A DNA stretch of 64,000 nucleotides from WYZ-LMO2 sp038731605 (GTDB lineage: Archaea; Halobacteriota; Archaeoglobi; Archaeoglobales; Archaeoglobaceae). The stretch is taken from NCBI GenBank assembly GCA_038731605.1, contig JAVYQP010000001.1, positions 186,001 to 250,000 on the forward strand, in the 5' to 3' direction. Of the stretch, positions 42,453-50,619 are shown in pieces. The notes beneath the pieces are model-generated. The model was given only the letters and a program-made list of their open reading frames with translations, was not told the DNA's origin and ran no database searches. A program made the translations under genes and the position numbers. Within the stretch, counting starts at the first letter, position 1. Each line of letters starts with the position of its first letter.

Positions 42453-43312
42453 CTTCGATCCCTCATCAGTCTTACGATCTCGAAGAGATTTATCTCGTAA
42501 GAGCTTAACTCCGCATAAGCTCTCGCAAGGTTTGCCACGATCCTTTCTCTCTCGCTCCAGTTTTTGAACTTTCCGAGCTCAATGTCTTCGATCGCCTCAT
42601 AGAAGCTCATACCTTTCTCGATCCTAAGCCTCGCTTCGTTGTAAACGAACTCCAAATACTCGATCGCCTCCCTTACTTCGTCCTTTGTTGCGATATTTCC
42701 ATGTCCAGGAATGTAGATTTCCGCATCGAGATTCAAAAGTTCTTTGAGAGCCTTTATGTTCCCCAAAACGCTCCCCATCAAGACAAATGGTGTGCACGGC
42801 TTTGCGAAGAGCAAATCCCCGCAGAAAACGATCTTTCTTTCCGGGATGTAAACGTAAGCATCCCCGCTCGTGTGCGCAACACCGGGATGGATCAATCTGA
42901 TCTCCAAATTTTCGACGTGTATCTTTGCTTCCGTTGAGAAAGTCACATCTTGTGGCGTTACCTTCGCACCGCTGAAGTCAAACTCGGGGAAAATGCCTTT
43001 GAAGACCTCAGGATTCGCCATAATCGTATCTCTTCTACAGTTCTCATGGCAAATCGAAGTCGCATTGAAGAGATGGTTCGTCCATACGTGATCTCCATGT
43101 CCGTGCGTGTTCACGAGAACTTTGATCTGAGATCTGAGGACTTCCTTGAACTTTGAAAGCATAATCTTTGCCCTCTCCTCGTTTGCAACGCTGTCTATGA
43201 CGATTGAGAACTCTTTTGTTGTGATCAAGCCCGTATTGTTTACGAACCATTCTCCCCTTCCTTGAATGTATGCAAAAATACCGTCCGAGACCTCTTCGAG
43301 CTTCGATTGCAT
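42449..43312 (-). CDS. Metallo-beta-lactamase-fold hydrolase
   Basis: From ATG 43312 the protein has 287 aa. It has VNTHGHGDHVWTN (the HxHxDH metal motif), LIHPGVAHTSGDAYVYIPE, FCGDLLFAKP and IYIPGHGNIATKDE, all ligands for a two-metal site. The substrate is likely a thioester, lactone or related ester. The ATG lies 25 nt after a TATA-like stretch at 43331-43340, which excludes the upstream in-frame start at 43357. It leads a two-gene operon with the FAH protein. Confidence 0.87.
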   Translation of the reverse strand: MQSKLEEVSDGIFAYIQGRGEWFVNNTGLITTKEFSIVIDSVANEERAKIMLSKFKEVLRSQIKVLVNTHGHGDHVWTNHLFNATSICHENCRRDTIMANPEVFKGIFPEFDFSGAKVTPQDVTFSTEAKIHVENLEIRLIHPGVAHTSGDAYVYIPERKIVFCGDLLFAKPCTPFVLMGSVLGNIKALKELLNLDAEIYIPGHGNIATKDEVREAIEYLEFVYNEARLRIEKGMSFYEAIEDIELGKFKNWSERERIVANLARAYAELSSYEINLFEIVRLMRDRR

Positions 43313-43330
43313 GTCTTGAATTATCAAAAA

Positions 43331-43340
43331 TATTTTAAAA
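43331..43340 (-). promoter_or_regulatory. TATA-like element of the MBL/FAH operon
   Basis: On the minus strand this reads TTTTAAAATA, centred about 24 nt before ATG 43312. Confidence 0.5.
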
Positions 43341-43414
43341 ATTTTGCCTATCGGCAACTCGGAGCTCGCATCAGCATCGAATTGACAGGCTTTGGGGTGT
43401 TAGGGATACAAAAA

Positions 43415-43424
43415 GCTTAAATAG
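43415..43424 (+). promoter_or_regulatory. TATA-like element of the frameshifted membrane/Sm-like gene
   Basis: GCTTAAATAG is centred 26 nt before ATG 43446. Confidence 0.5.
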
Positions 43425-43445
43425 AGTTTTTTATATTTGGGCATA

Positions 43446-44231
43446 ATGTTGAGTGAGGACCAAGCACTTGAAATTCTGAAGATTGTGTCTGTAGTGCTTC
43501 CGTCGTTATTTCTCTTTAAGAAAAAAATAAAAACGCATACTTTTATAACGCTGTTGTATGTGGTGTTAGCTTTCTCGATCATAGTGTTTTTTAGCGTGGT
43601 TTTTTGGCGATGAGAAATTTTTAGCACTACTTTTAGCACAATTAGTTGCAATACCCTTGAATCTATCTCCTTCTGCCTACAGGGAGTTGAGAAAGTATGG
43701 TTTGACTCAAATATCCTTAGCTCAAGCAAAAACTCGCTTTGGTATAAAGAACTGGTTCTATACAAGAATATTTGGGAGCTATATTTTTCTGCTCATCGCT
43801 ACAATTGCTGCTGTGGGAGGTATCTGCTTTTGTGTGTGGTTTTTATTTTTGCTTCTCTCCGAATTTTCTGGATATGCTTTCCAGCTCGCTTTCTTTTCAC
43901 CTTTCGTAGTTTGCCTATTCGCATTGGCGCTTCTAAACTTGACCCTCATTGACGACGTCATACGATATTCGACAGCATATTATCAACAAGTAAAAATAAT
44001 ATTAGAAAATGGTGAAGAAGTTACAGGCAGAATATTGGATTCCATAGAGGATTTATCCACTTGCTAGAAGATACGCCCGGAGAAGATAAAAAGAGAGAAG
44101 TAAACATAAACAAAGACAAAATCGTCCGCATAGAACTTCTCGACGAAAAGCCAGAAGAGGAAAAGAAGACCAAAAAGGCTGAAAATTCCGAAACCGAGAA
44201 AAAAGAACTTAGCGAACTAAAAGGGAATTAA
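43446..44231 (+). pseudogene. Membrane protein with Sm-like tail, broken by two compensating frameshifts
   Basis: Three reading frames join into one sensible 261-aa protein. Frame one (43446-43613, 55 aa) begins LSEDQALEILKIV and ends in a membrane helix. At a T6 run (43600-43605) removal of one T passes into GDEKFLALLLAQLVAIPLNL and a stretch with further membrane helices. Near 44040 one T is missing; adding it gives an Sm-like segment (LENGEEVTGRILD, then FHRGFIHLLEDT and KDKIVRIELL) and a Lys/Glu tail to the TAA at 44229. Total length stays divisible by three. Family unknown. It may be a decayed gene or carry two sequencing errors. Confidence 0.7.
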
Positions 44232-44265
44232 AGCGTCAGGTCACAAGAACGTAGTTTAAGATGGC

Positions 44266-45027
44266 TCAGTAGGGAAAGAGCTCGAAGTAATCCGTATCGA
44301 AGTCCTCAATCCTTCCGAGCTCGCTCAGCCTGAGCAGTTCGCTGTCGATGGGGATTTGTGTTATGAACTCGAGCCTGTATTTGCGATAAAGCATCTCTGA
44401 CCTTCCTTTTCCGAAGATGAAGCTTTTCTCACCGCACTTTGGGCAGACAAAGTAGCTCATGTTCTCCACGATTCCAAGAACCGCTGATTTCAGTTCCTCA
44501 GCCATCCTTATTGACTTCTCCACTATCGCCACCGCAAGATCTTGGGGAGTCGTTACCACGAGTATTCCGTTCGGCTTTACATCCTGAAGGATCGTCAGAG
44601 GTGCATCCCCTGTCCCCGGGGGGAGATCGATGATCAGATAGTCGAGCTCGTCCCAGTTCGTTCTACCTAAGAGTTCTCTCATCATTCCCGCTATCAGTGG
44701 ACCACGCCAAATCACCGGAGCGTCGGGCGACGGCAAAAGACTTTGGATTGAAACGACCTTTATGCCGTATCTAATGCTCAAAACTGGCTCGAGTTTACCG
44801 CCGACTACACTAAGCCTACTTCTTTCGAGGGAAAAGAGCTTTGGGATGCTTGGACCAAGAAAATCCGCATCGAAGATTCCGACTTTTTTTCCATTCTTTG
44901 CGTAGTGAACCGCAAGCAAAGCTGAAACTGTCGACTTTCCCACACCGCCTTTTCCACTCATCACTGCTATTTTGAACTTCACTCCCTGCAAATTCTTTGC
45001 GAGCTCTTCGTCGCTTATCCTCTGCAT
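44266..45027 (-). CDS. Mrp/NBP35-family P-loop ATPase (Fe-S carrier)
   Basis: The 253-aa protein has the deviant Walker A VMSGKGGVGKSTVSA, LIIDLPPGTGDAPLTI and a C-terminal CPKCGEKSFIFGKG with the CxxC that holds a shared [4Fe-4S] cluster in dimers. It delivers Fe-S clusters to target proteins, of which this window encodes many. The gene follows a 19-codon open frame and a promoter at 45145-45155. Confidence 0.93.
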   Translation of the reverse strand: MQRISDEELAKNLQGVKFKIAVMSGKGGVGKSTVSALLAVHYAKNGKKVGIFDADFLGPSIPKLFSLERSRLSVVGGKLEPVLSIRYGIKVVSIQSLLPSPDAPVIWRGPLIAGMMRELLGRTNWDELDYLIIDLPPGTGDAPLTILQDVKPNGILVVTTPQDLAVAIVEKSIRMAEELKSAVLGIVENMSYFVCPKCGEKSFIFGKGRSEMLYRKYRLEFITQIPIDSELLRLSELGRIEDFDTDYFELFPY

Positions 45028-45065
45028 GCGCCTGAGTTTTGCTTTGGGCAGTTAAGCTTTGTCTT

Positions 45066-45125
45066 TTAGAGCTCGAGTTTGTCTAAGAGCTCCTCGAACT
45101 TATCATCATCATGAGGATCGCTCAT
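45066..45125 (-). CDS. 19-codon open frame upstream of the Mrp gene
   Basis: ATG 45125 lies 25 nt after a TATA-like element and would be the first codon of the transcript. It encodes MSDPHDDDKFEELLDKLEL, a very acidic peptide, and ends 38 nt before the Mrp ATG. It could be a small protein or leader peptide. No family is recognised. Confidence 0.4.
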   Translation of the reverse strand: MSDPHDDDKFEELLDKLEL

Positions 45126-45144
45126 AGCCCCTCGACGATTTCGG

Positions 45145-45155
45145 TAGTATATAAC
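45145..45155 (-). promoter_or_regulatory. TATA-like element of the Mrp transcript
   Basis: On the minus strand this reads GTTATATACTA. It is centred 25 nt before the small open frame at 45125 and about 120 nt before the Mrp start. Confidence 0.5.
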
Positions 45156-45199
45156 CCTTTCTTTTTTCTCATGGTATGCGAAAGAAAGGCGAGGTTTAG

Positions 45200-45214
45200 T
45201 TCGTTATTAACGAA
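45200..45214. promoter_or_regulatory. Inverted repeat upstream of sucC, candidate operator
   Basis: TTCGTT-ATT-AACGAA has 6-bp arms and lies 40-54 nt upstream of the sucC TATA element. An activator or regulator site is possible. Confidence 0.4.
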
Positions 45215-45253
45215 AGGTAAAAACTCGCTCAAGCGTTGGCTAAAAATGGAAAG

Positions 45254-45263
45254 GTTAAATTTT
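45254..45263 (+). promoter_or_regulatory. TATA-like element of sucCD
   Basis: GTTAAATTTT is centred 25 nt before ATG 45283. Confidence 0.5.
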
Positions 45264-45282
45264 TGAAAAACCAAATCGCAAC

Positions 45283-46416
45283 ATGAAGCTTTACGAGTTC
45301 CAAGCGAAGCAGATCTTTGCTCGCTACGGAATAAAGATTCCGAGAGGCGAAGTTGCTGAGAAGATCGAGGACGTCGCAAAGATTACAGAAAAACTCGGTG
45401 GAAAAGCTGTTTTGAAAGCCCAGGTGCTCGTTGGGGGAAGGGGGAAGGCTGGAGGGATAAGGAAAGTTGAGAGCGTAGCTCAAGCGATTGAAGTTGCAAA
45501 GGAGATGTTTGGAAAAAGCATCAAGGGGGAGAGGGTGACTAAGGTTTATGTAGAGGAGCTGAGCGATGTGAAAAAGGAGCTTTACTTAAGCCTTGCGCTC
45601 GACAGAGTTGAGAAGTGTTTTTCTCTGATCTACAGCCCAGAAGGTGGCGTGGACATCGAAGAAATCGCCGTAAAATCTCCGGAGAAGATTTTCAAAGTCA
45701 AGATAGATCCAAGGTGGGGTCTTTGGGATTACCAGATAAGAAAACTGCTGAGTGAAGCGAAAGTTCCGCAGGAGCAGTGGAAAGAGATGACGGCGATCGT
45801 AAAAGCGATATATAGAATATTCGTTGAGAACGAAGCAGAACTCGTGGAGATAAATCCCTTGGCGGTTACTTCGCAAGGCTTAATTGCGCTCGATGCAAAG
45901 ATCGTCATCGACGACAACGCACTCTTCCGCCACAAAGACCTTGAAGCCATGAGAACTTTCTCCGAAGGACTCGAGGGAATTGCGGAACGAGAGGGTATGA
46001 ACTACGTTAAACTTGACGGAGACGTTGGCGTCATTGCGAACGGCGCTGGAATGGCTATGGCAACGATGGACCTCATTTATCTTGTGGGCGGAAAACCTGC
46101 GAATTTCCTCGATATCGGCGGGGGTGCGGATGCTGAGCTCACTAAGAAGGCGTTCGAGATCTTGAGCAAGGACAAAGATGTGAAAGTCATCTTCATGAAC
46201 ATCTTCGGCGGTATAACGAGGTGCGACGAGGTTGCTAAGGGAATCGTAAAGGCTTTCGAAGAGCTAAAAATCGAAGTTCCCCTCGTCTTGAGACTTTCGG
46301 GAACGAACGAGGAAGAGGGGAGGAGAATAATCGCAGAAAACCTGAAAGGTGTTGAAATCGTTGAGACGATGGAAGAAGGTGCGAGGAGAGCTGTGGAGGT
46401 GGCAAAATGTCGATAA
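45283..46416 (+). CDS. sucC: Succinyl-CoA synthetase beta subunit (ADP-forming)
   Basis: The 377-aa ATP-grasp protein starts KLYEFQAKQIFARYGIKIPRGE, has KAQVLVGGRGKAGGIR, VEINPLAVT, and the C-terminal CoA-ligase part with FLDIGGGADAE and MNIFGGITRCDEVAKGI. With SucD it interconverts succinyl-CoA and succinate with ATP formation. It overlaps sucD by 10 nt. Confidence 0.95.
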   Translation: MKLYEFQAKQIFARYGIKIPRGEVAEKIEDVAKITEKLGGKAVLKAQVLVGGRGKAGGIRKVESVAQAIEVAKEMFGKSIKGERVTKVYVEELSDVKKELYLSLALDRVEKCFSLIYSPEGGVDIEEIAVKSPEKIFKVKIDPRWGLWDYQIRKLLSEAKVPQEQWKEMTAIVKAIYRIFVENEAELVEINPLAVTSQGLIALDAKIVIDDNALFRHKDLEAMRTFSEGLEGIAEREGMNYVKLDGDVGVIANGAGMAMATMDLIYLVGGKPANFLDIGGGADAELTKKAFEILSKDKDVKVIFMNIFGGITRCDEVAKGIVKAFEELKIEVPLVLRLSGTNEEEGRRIIAENLKGVEIVETMEEGARRAVEVAKCR

Positions 46417-47276
46417 TTGTAGACGAGAAAACAAAAGCAGTTGTTCAGGGAATCACAGGAAGCCAGGGCAGATTTCATGCGGAGAGAATGCTGAAGTATG
46501 GAACGAAAATACTCTGCGGAGTTACGCCCGGAAAGGGGGGGAGCGAAGTCCTTGGCGTTCCCGTATTTGACACTGTGAGCGAAGCTGTAAAGCTCGGAGC
46601 GAATGCGAGCGTTATCTTTGTTCCCGCACCATTTGCTGCGGATGCGATAATCGAAGCAATCGATGCTGGGATCAAGGTTGTGGTGTGCATAACCGAGGGA
46701 ATTCCTGTGCACGATGAGCTAAAGGCTTATCTCAAGGCTAAAGAAGCAAAAGCATTTCTAATCGGTCCAAACTGCCCGGGAATAATTGCTCCAGGAAAGT
46801 GCCACCTTGGGATAATGCCTACACACGTCTTTGCAGAGGGGAACGTTGGAATCGTTTCAAGGAGCGGGACGCTGACGTATCAGATAGCACAGAACTTAAC
46901 AAAGCTCGGTGTAGGGCAGTCGACAGTTTTAGGCATTGGTGGAGATAGGATCGTAGGACTTAGCTTTGTCGAGGTTTTGGAGATGTTTGAGAGGGACAAG
47001 GAGACAGATGTGGTCGTTTTAATCGGGGAAATTGGCGGAAGAGACGAAGAAAGGGCTGCGGAGTTCATAAAGAAGGATATGAGCAAACCCGTTGTTACCT
47101 ACATCGCTGGAATAACTGCACCACCAGGGAAAAGAATGGGACACGCGGGAGCGATCATAGAAGGCGGAGTTGGAAGTGCGGAAAGCAAGATAAAGGCTTT
47201 GAGCGAAGCGGGAGCGAAAGTTGGAAAAACTCCGAAGGAGGTTGCGGAAATCGTTGCAAAAATTGCAAAACGATGA
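46407..47276 (+). CDS. sucD: Succinyl-CoA synthetase alpha subunit
   Basis: The 289-aa protein has VVQGITGSQGRFHAERML (CoA-binding Rossmann part), IGPNCPGIIAPG, GIVSRSGTLTYQIAQNL, and MGHAGAIIEGG with the His that is phosphorylated in catalysis. ATG 46407 lies inside the end of sucC. It overlaps the TlyA-like gene by 4 nt. Confidence 0.95.
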   Translation: MSIIVDEKTKAVVQGITGSQGRFHAERMLKYGTKILCGVTPGKGGSEVLGVPVFDTVSEAVKLGANASVIFVPAPFAADAIIEAIDAGIKVVVCITEGIPVHDELKAYLKAKEAKAFLIGPNCPGIIAPGKCHLGIMPTHVFAEGNVGIVSRSGTLTYQIAQNLTKLGVGQSTVLGIGGDRIVGLSFVEVLEMFERDKETDVVVLIGEIGGRDEERAAEFIKKDMSKPVVTYIAGITAPPGKRMGHAGAIIEGGVGSAESKIKALSEAGAKVGKTPKEVAEIVAKIAKR

Positions 47277-47929
47277 GATTGGACGTTTTGCTCGTGAAAA
47301 GAGGATACTTCAAGTCACGCAATAGGGCAAAGATTGCGATAGATCGAGGGCTAGTGATTGTAAACGGAAAAGTTGCGAAAAAAGCTTCGATGGAAGTAAG
47401 TCCCACAGCGGAGATCATAGTTCTCGACGACAAGCCCGCTGGTTACTGGAAACTTAAGGATCTCGATGAGAAGTTCAAAATTTTTGAGGGAGACGAAGTA
47501 GTTTTGGACTTAGGAAGCTCTGCAGGTGGATTTTTGCTCTACGCAAGCGAGAAAGCGAAGTTCGTTTACGGCATAGAGTTCAGCAGAGAATTCGAGAGTG
47601 AGCTTAGAGAGATCGAAAAGGAAAGGAAAAACGTGAAGGTGTTCATTGACAACGTTTTCAGCTTCGACATCGAGAAAATAGAGCCCGTGGATATTATTTT
47701 GGACGATTTAACCCTCGACTTTGCATCTTCGATGCTGGCTTTGAAGAGATTCATCCCAAAGCTGAAGAGGGATGGCAAGATTTTGTTCGTGTGCAAGGAT
47801 CGCAAAGCCGAGTTCAAGGATTTCGAGATTCTCGGATTTGAGGTTGCGAAGAGGAAGAGGGAGAGCTATTACCTCTTAAGACCAAAATGGGAAAATTTAT
47901 TTAACATCCCCGCAACTGATGTCGGGTGA
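47273..47929 (+). CDS. TlyA/FtsJ-like rRNA 2'-O-methyltransferase with S4 domain
   Basis: The 218-aa protein starts with an S4 RNA-binding domain (RLDVLLVKRGYFKSRNRAKIAIDRG, residues 2-60). The methyltransferase part has LDLGSSAGGFLLYASEK as SAM site and DIILDDLTLDFASS. This is the TlyA/hemolysin A family that methylates rRNA ribose. It is coupled to sucD by 4 nt and its end overlaps the next gene. Confidence 0.85.
   Translation: MRLDVLLVKRGYFKSRNRAKIAIDRGLVIVNGKVAKKASMEVSPTAEIIVLDDKPAGYWKLKDLDEKFKIFEGDEVVLDLGSSAGGFLLYASEKAKFVYGIEFSREFESELREIEKERKNVKVFIDNVFSFDIEKIEPVDIILDDLTLDFASSMLALKRFIPKLKRDGKILFVCKDRKAEFKDFEILGFEVAKRKRESYYLLRPKWENLFNIPATDVG
47893..47902 (+). promoter_or_regulatory. TATA-like element before the beta-oxidation fusion gene
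   Basis: AAATTTATTT inside the end of the TlyA-like gene is centred 22 nt before ATG 47919 and 37 nt before ATG 47934. Confidence 0.45.
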
Positions 47930-49871
47930 AATTATGAAAAAAATTGCAGTTCTCGGTGCAGGGGCGATGGGTCATGGTATTGCCCAAGTCTGCGCAACCG
48001 CTGGCTTTGAGGTTGCGGTGAGAGACATAAAGCAAGAGTTTCTTGACAAAGCAAAAGATGCGATAGCGAAAAACCTTTCTAAGGCGGTCTCGAAGGGGAA
48101 GATGAGTGAAGACAAGGCAAAGGAAATTCTTGGGAGAATAAAGTTTACCCTATCGATTGAGGAAGCAGTGAAAGATGCGGATCTCGTAATCGAAGCGGTC
48201 CCCGAGATAATGGATCTGAAGAAGCAAGTCTTTGCAGAAGTTCAGAAGTTCGCAAAGAGCGAATGCATTTTCGCAAGCAACACGTCTGGATTGAGCATAA
48301 CTGAGCTTGGAAATTCAACCGACAGACCCGAGAAATTCGTTGGACTGCACTTCTTCAACCCGCCCGTGGTGATGCAACTCGTTGAAGTTATCAAGGGCGA
48401 AAAGACGAGCGATGAAACGATTGCGAAGGCGGTTGACTTCGTGAAGAAGATCGGAAAGGTTCCAGTAGTTGTGAAGAAGGACGTTGCTGGATTCATCGTT
48501 AACAGAATTCTCGTTCCCTATCTGACGCTTGCAATCGACGACGTTGACAAGGGAGTTGCGAAACCCGAGCAGATTGACAGCGTTTTTACAACGAAATACG
48601 CATTCCCGATGGGTCCAATCGAGCTCTCGGACTTCGTTGGACTCGACATCCTTTACTTCGCTGGACAGCAGTGGGGACTTGTGCCAGTCTCAGAGACCTT
48701 AAAGAAGAAGTTTGAAGCCAAGGAGCTTGGAATGAAGACTGGAAAAGGTTTCTACGACTGGAGCGCTGGGAGACCGAAGATTCCGAAGGCTGAAGGCTAC
48801 GACGAGCTTCGTTTAATTGCGCCGATGGTGAACATAGCTGTCGAGTTGATCGAGCTCGGAGTTGCGGATGCGAAGGAAATCGACACCGCAATGAAGCTTG
48901 GAACAAACATGCCGAAAGGAGTTTGCGAGCTCGGCGATGAAATAGGCTTAGATGTGATTCTTGCAAAACTTGAGCAACTATACAAGGAGAAGGGCTACGA
49001 AATTCTGAAACCGAGGGAATTGCTTAAGAAAATGGTTGCAGAGGGCAAACTCGGAGTTAAAGCGGGGAAAGGTTTCTACGACTACGGTAAGGTCGTTTAC
49101 AAGAACATAGAGGTGCAGAAAGAGGGATACATAGCGAAGCTGATACTAAACAGACCACAAAAGTTGAACGCAATGGACTTCGCAACGCTTGAGGAGATTT
49201 CGAACGCTTTGAAGGAGCTCGAAAGAGATGAAGAAGTCCGAGTTCTTATAATAACAGGTGCAGGAGATAAGGCATTCTCCGCTGGCTTTGATCTGCAAAC
49301 CGCAACCGAGTTAACACCTGCAAAGGCTGTTGAGATCTCGATGAAGGGCAACGAAGTGTTCTCGCAGTTGGAGCGATTCCCGAAGCCTGTGATCGCAGCG
49401 ATCAATGGTTATGCGTTCGGCGGTGGATGCGAGCTTGCGTTGGCGTGCGACTTCAGAATAATGAAGCGGGGAGCGAAGATCGGATTGACTGAGCTTAGCT
49501 TGGCTTTGATCCCAGGATGGGGAGGAACGCAGAGACTGCCGAAGATCGTGGGCATTGCGAAGGCAAAGGAGATGATAATGCTCGCAAAGCGCATCGATGC
49601 GGATGAAGCCGAGAAAATAGGGCTTGCTAAGGCTGTCGATGCGGACAAATTCGAAAGCGAAGTCATGAGCCTTGCGAAGCAGTTGTCTGAGATGCCACCG
49701 ATAAGCTTGAGGGCTGTGAAGTTTGCGATAAACTTTGGCTATGAATTGCCAACGGATGTTGGCAAAGTGATCGAAGCTCTTGCCTTTGGGCTTGCAACTT
49801 CAACACAGGACGTGATCGAGGGAATTTCTGCGTTCTTCCAGCGCAGGAAGCCGGAGTTCAAGGGTAAGTAA
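47919..49871 (+). CDS. 3-hydroxyacyl-CoA dehydrogenase / enoyl-CoA hydratase fusion
   Basis: The 650-aa protein has an N-terminal NAD domain (AVLGAGAMGHGIAQVCATAG), two 3-hydroxyacyl-CoA dehydrogenase C-terminal domains (GLHFFNPPVVMQLVEVI, and KTGKGFYDW twice-like repeats), then an enoyl-CoA hydratase domain (about 395-650) with GAGDKAFSAGFDLQ, YAFGGGCELALACDFR and LTELSLALIPGWGGTQRL. Both catalytic Glu (in GGGCE and LTE) are present. It catalyses two beta-oxidation steps. Start may be ATG 47919 (leaderless) or ATG 47934 (with GGGTG before it). Confidence 0.93.
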   Translation: MSGEIMKKIAVLGAGAMGHGIAQVCATAGFEVAVRDIKQEFLDKAKDAIAKNLSKAVSKGKMSEDKAKEILGRIKFTLSIEEAVKDADLVIEAVPEIMDLKKQVFAEVQKFAKSECIFASNTSGLSITELGNSTDRPEKFVGLHFFNPPVVMQLVEVIKGEKTSDETIAKAVDFVKKIGKVPVVVKKDVAGFIVNRILVPYLTLAIDDVDKGVAKPEQIDSVFTTKYAFPMGPIELSDFVGLDILYFAGQQWGLVPVSETLKKKFEAKELGMKTGKGFYDWSAGRPKIPKAEGYDELRLIAPMVNIAVELIELGVADAKEIDTAMKLGTNMPKGVCELGDEIGLDVILAKLEQLYKEKGYEILKPRELLKKMVAEGKLGVKAGKGFYDYGKVVYKNIEVQKEGYIAKLILNRPQKLNAMDFATLEEISNALKELERDEEVRVLIITGAGDKAFSAGFDLQTATELTPAKAVEISMKGNEVFSQLERFPKPVIAAINGYAFGGGCELALACDFRIMKRGAKIGLTELSLALIPGWGGTQRLPKIVGIAKAKEMIMLAKRIDADEAEKIGLAKAVDADKFESEVMSLAKQLSEMPPISLRAVKFAINFGYELPTDVGKVIEALAFGLATSTQDVIEGISAFFQRRKPEFKGK

Positions 49872-49888
49872 TCCCAATTTTTTTGCTC

Positions 49889-50560
49889 ATGATAGAACTC
49901 GTCGACGTCCACAAGGTTTACAAAACACAGTTCTACGAAGTTCACGCATTGAACGGAGTTACGATGAAGATCGAGAGTGGAGAATTCGTCGCAATAATGG
50001 GTCCGTCGGGTAGTGGAAAGAGCACATTGCTCCACTTGATTGGTTGCCTCGACAAGCCAACGAAAGGAGAAGTTGTGATAAACGGCATCCAGACTTCAAA
50101 GCTCAGCGACAACGAGCTCACGAAGCTAAGGAGGGACGCAATAGGGTTTATCTTCCAGCAATACAATCTTGTGCCAACGCTTACCGCAATGGAGAACGTT
50201 GAGCTACCGATGATCTTCAAGGGTGTTTCGAAGGAAGAAAGGCGAAAGAGGGCTCTCGAACTCCTAAGGCAAGTGGGGATCGAGGAGATTGCCAACAGAA
50301 AGCCGAACGAGATAAGCGGTGGGCAACAGCAGAGAGTTGCAATTGCGAGGGCGATGGCTAACGATCCGAAAATACTGCTCTGCGACGAGCCAACGGGAAA
50401 CTTGGATTCGAAGACTGGAAGGCAAGTCATGGAGATTATAAAGAGGATGAACGAGGAAAAAAACGTGACAGTCGTGCTCGTAACCCACGATCTGTCGCTT
50501 GCGGATTACGCAGACAGAATCGTGCGGATACGAGATGGGAGAGTTGATTTGAGCACCTGA
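49889..50560 (+). CDS. Orphan ABC transporter ATPase (LolD/MacB type)
   Basis: The 223-aa protein has Walker A MGPSGSGKSTLLHLIG, Q-loop FIFQQYNLVPTL, signature NEISGGQQQRVAIARAM, Walker B ILLCDEPTGNLDSKTG and switch His VLVTHD. This is the FtsE/LolD/MacB branch, whose partners are FtsX/MacB-like permeases. No permease gene is next to it: the upstream neighbour is the beta-oxidation fusion (17-nt gap) and the downstream one is acyl-CoA dehydrogenase. ATG 49889 is preferred over TTG 49883. Confidence 0.93.
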   Translation: MIELVDVHKVYKTQFYEVHALNGVTMKIESGEFVAIMGPSGSGKSTLLHLIGCLDKPTKGEVVINGIQTSKLSDNELTKLRRDAIGFIFQQYNLVPTLTAMENVELPMIFKGVSKEERRKRALELLRQVGIEEIANRKPNEISGGQQQRVAIARAMANDPKILLCDEPTGNLDSKTGRQVMEIIKRMNEEKNVTVVLVTHDLSLADYADRIVRIRDGRVDLST

Positions 50561-50590
50561 GCTCATCAACGCTCCATTATCATCATAAAA

Positions 50591-50598
50591 TTTTTAAA
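50591..50598 (+). promoter_or_regulatory. TATA-like element of the acyl-CoA dehydrogenase operon
   Basis: TTTTTAAA is centred 25 nt before ATG 50620. Confidence 0.55.
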
Positions 50599-50619
50599 GG
50601 AATTAAAATTGCATAGCGC

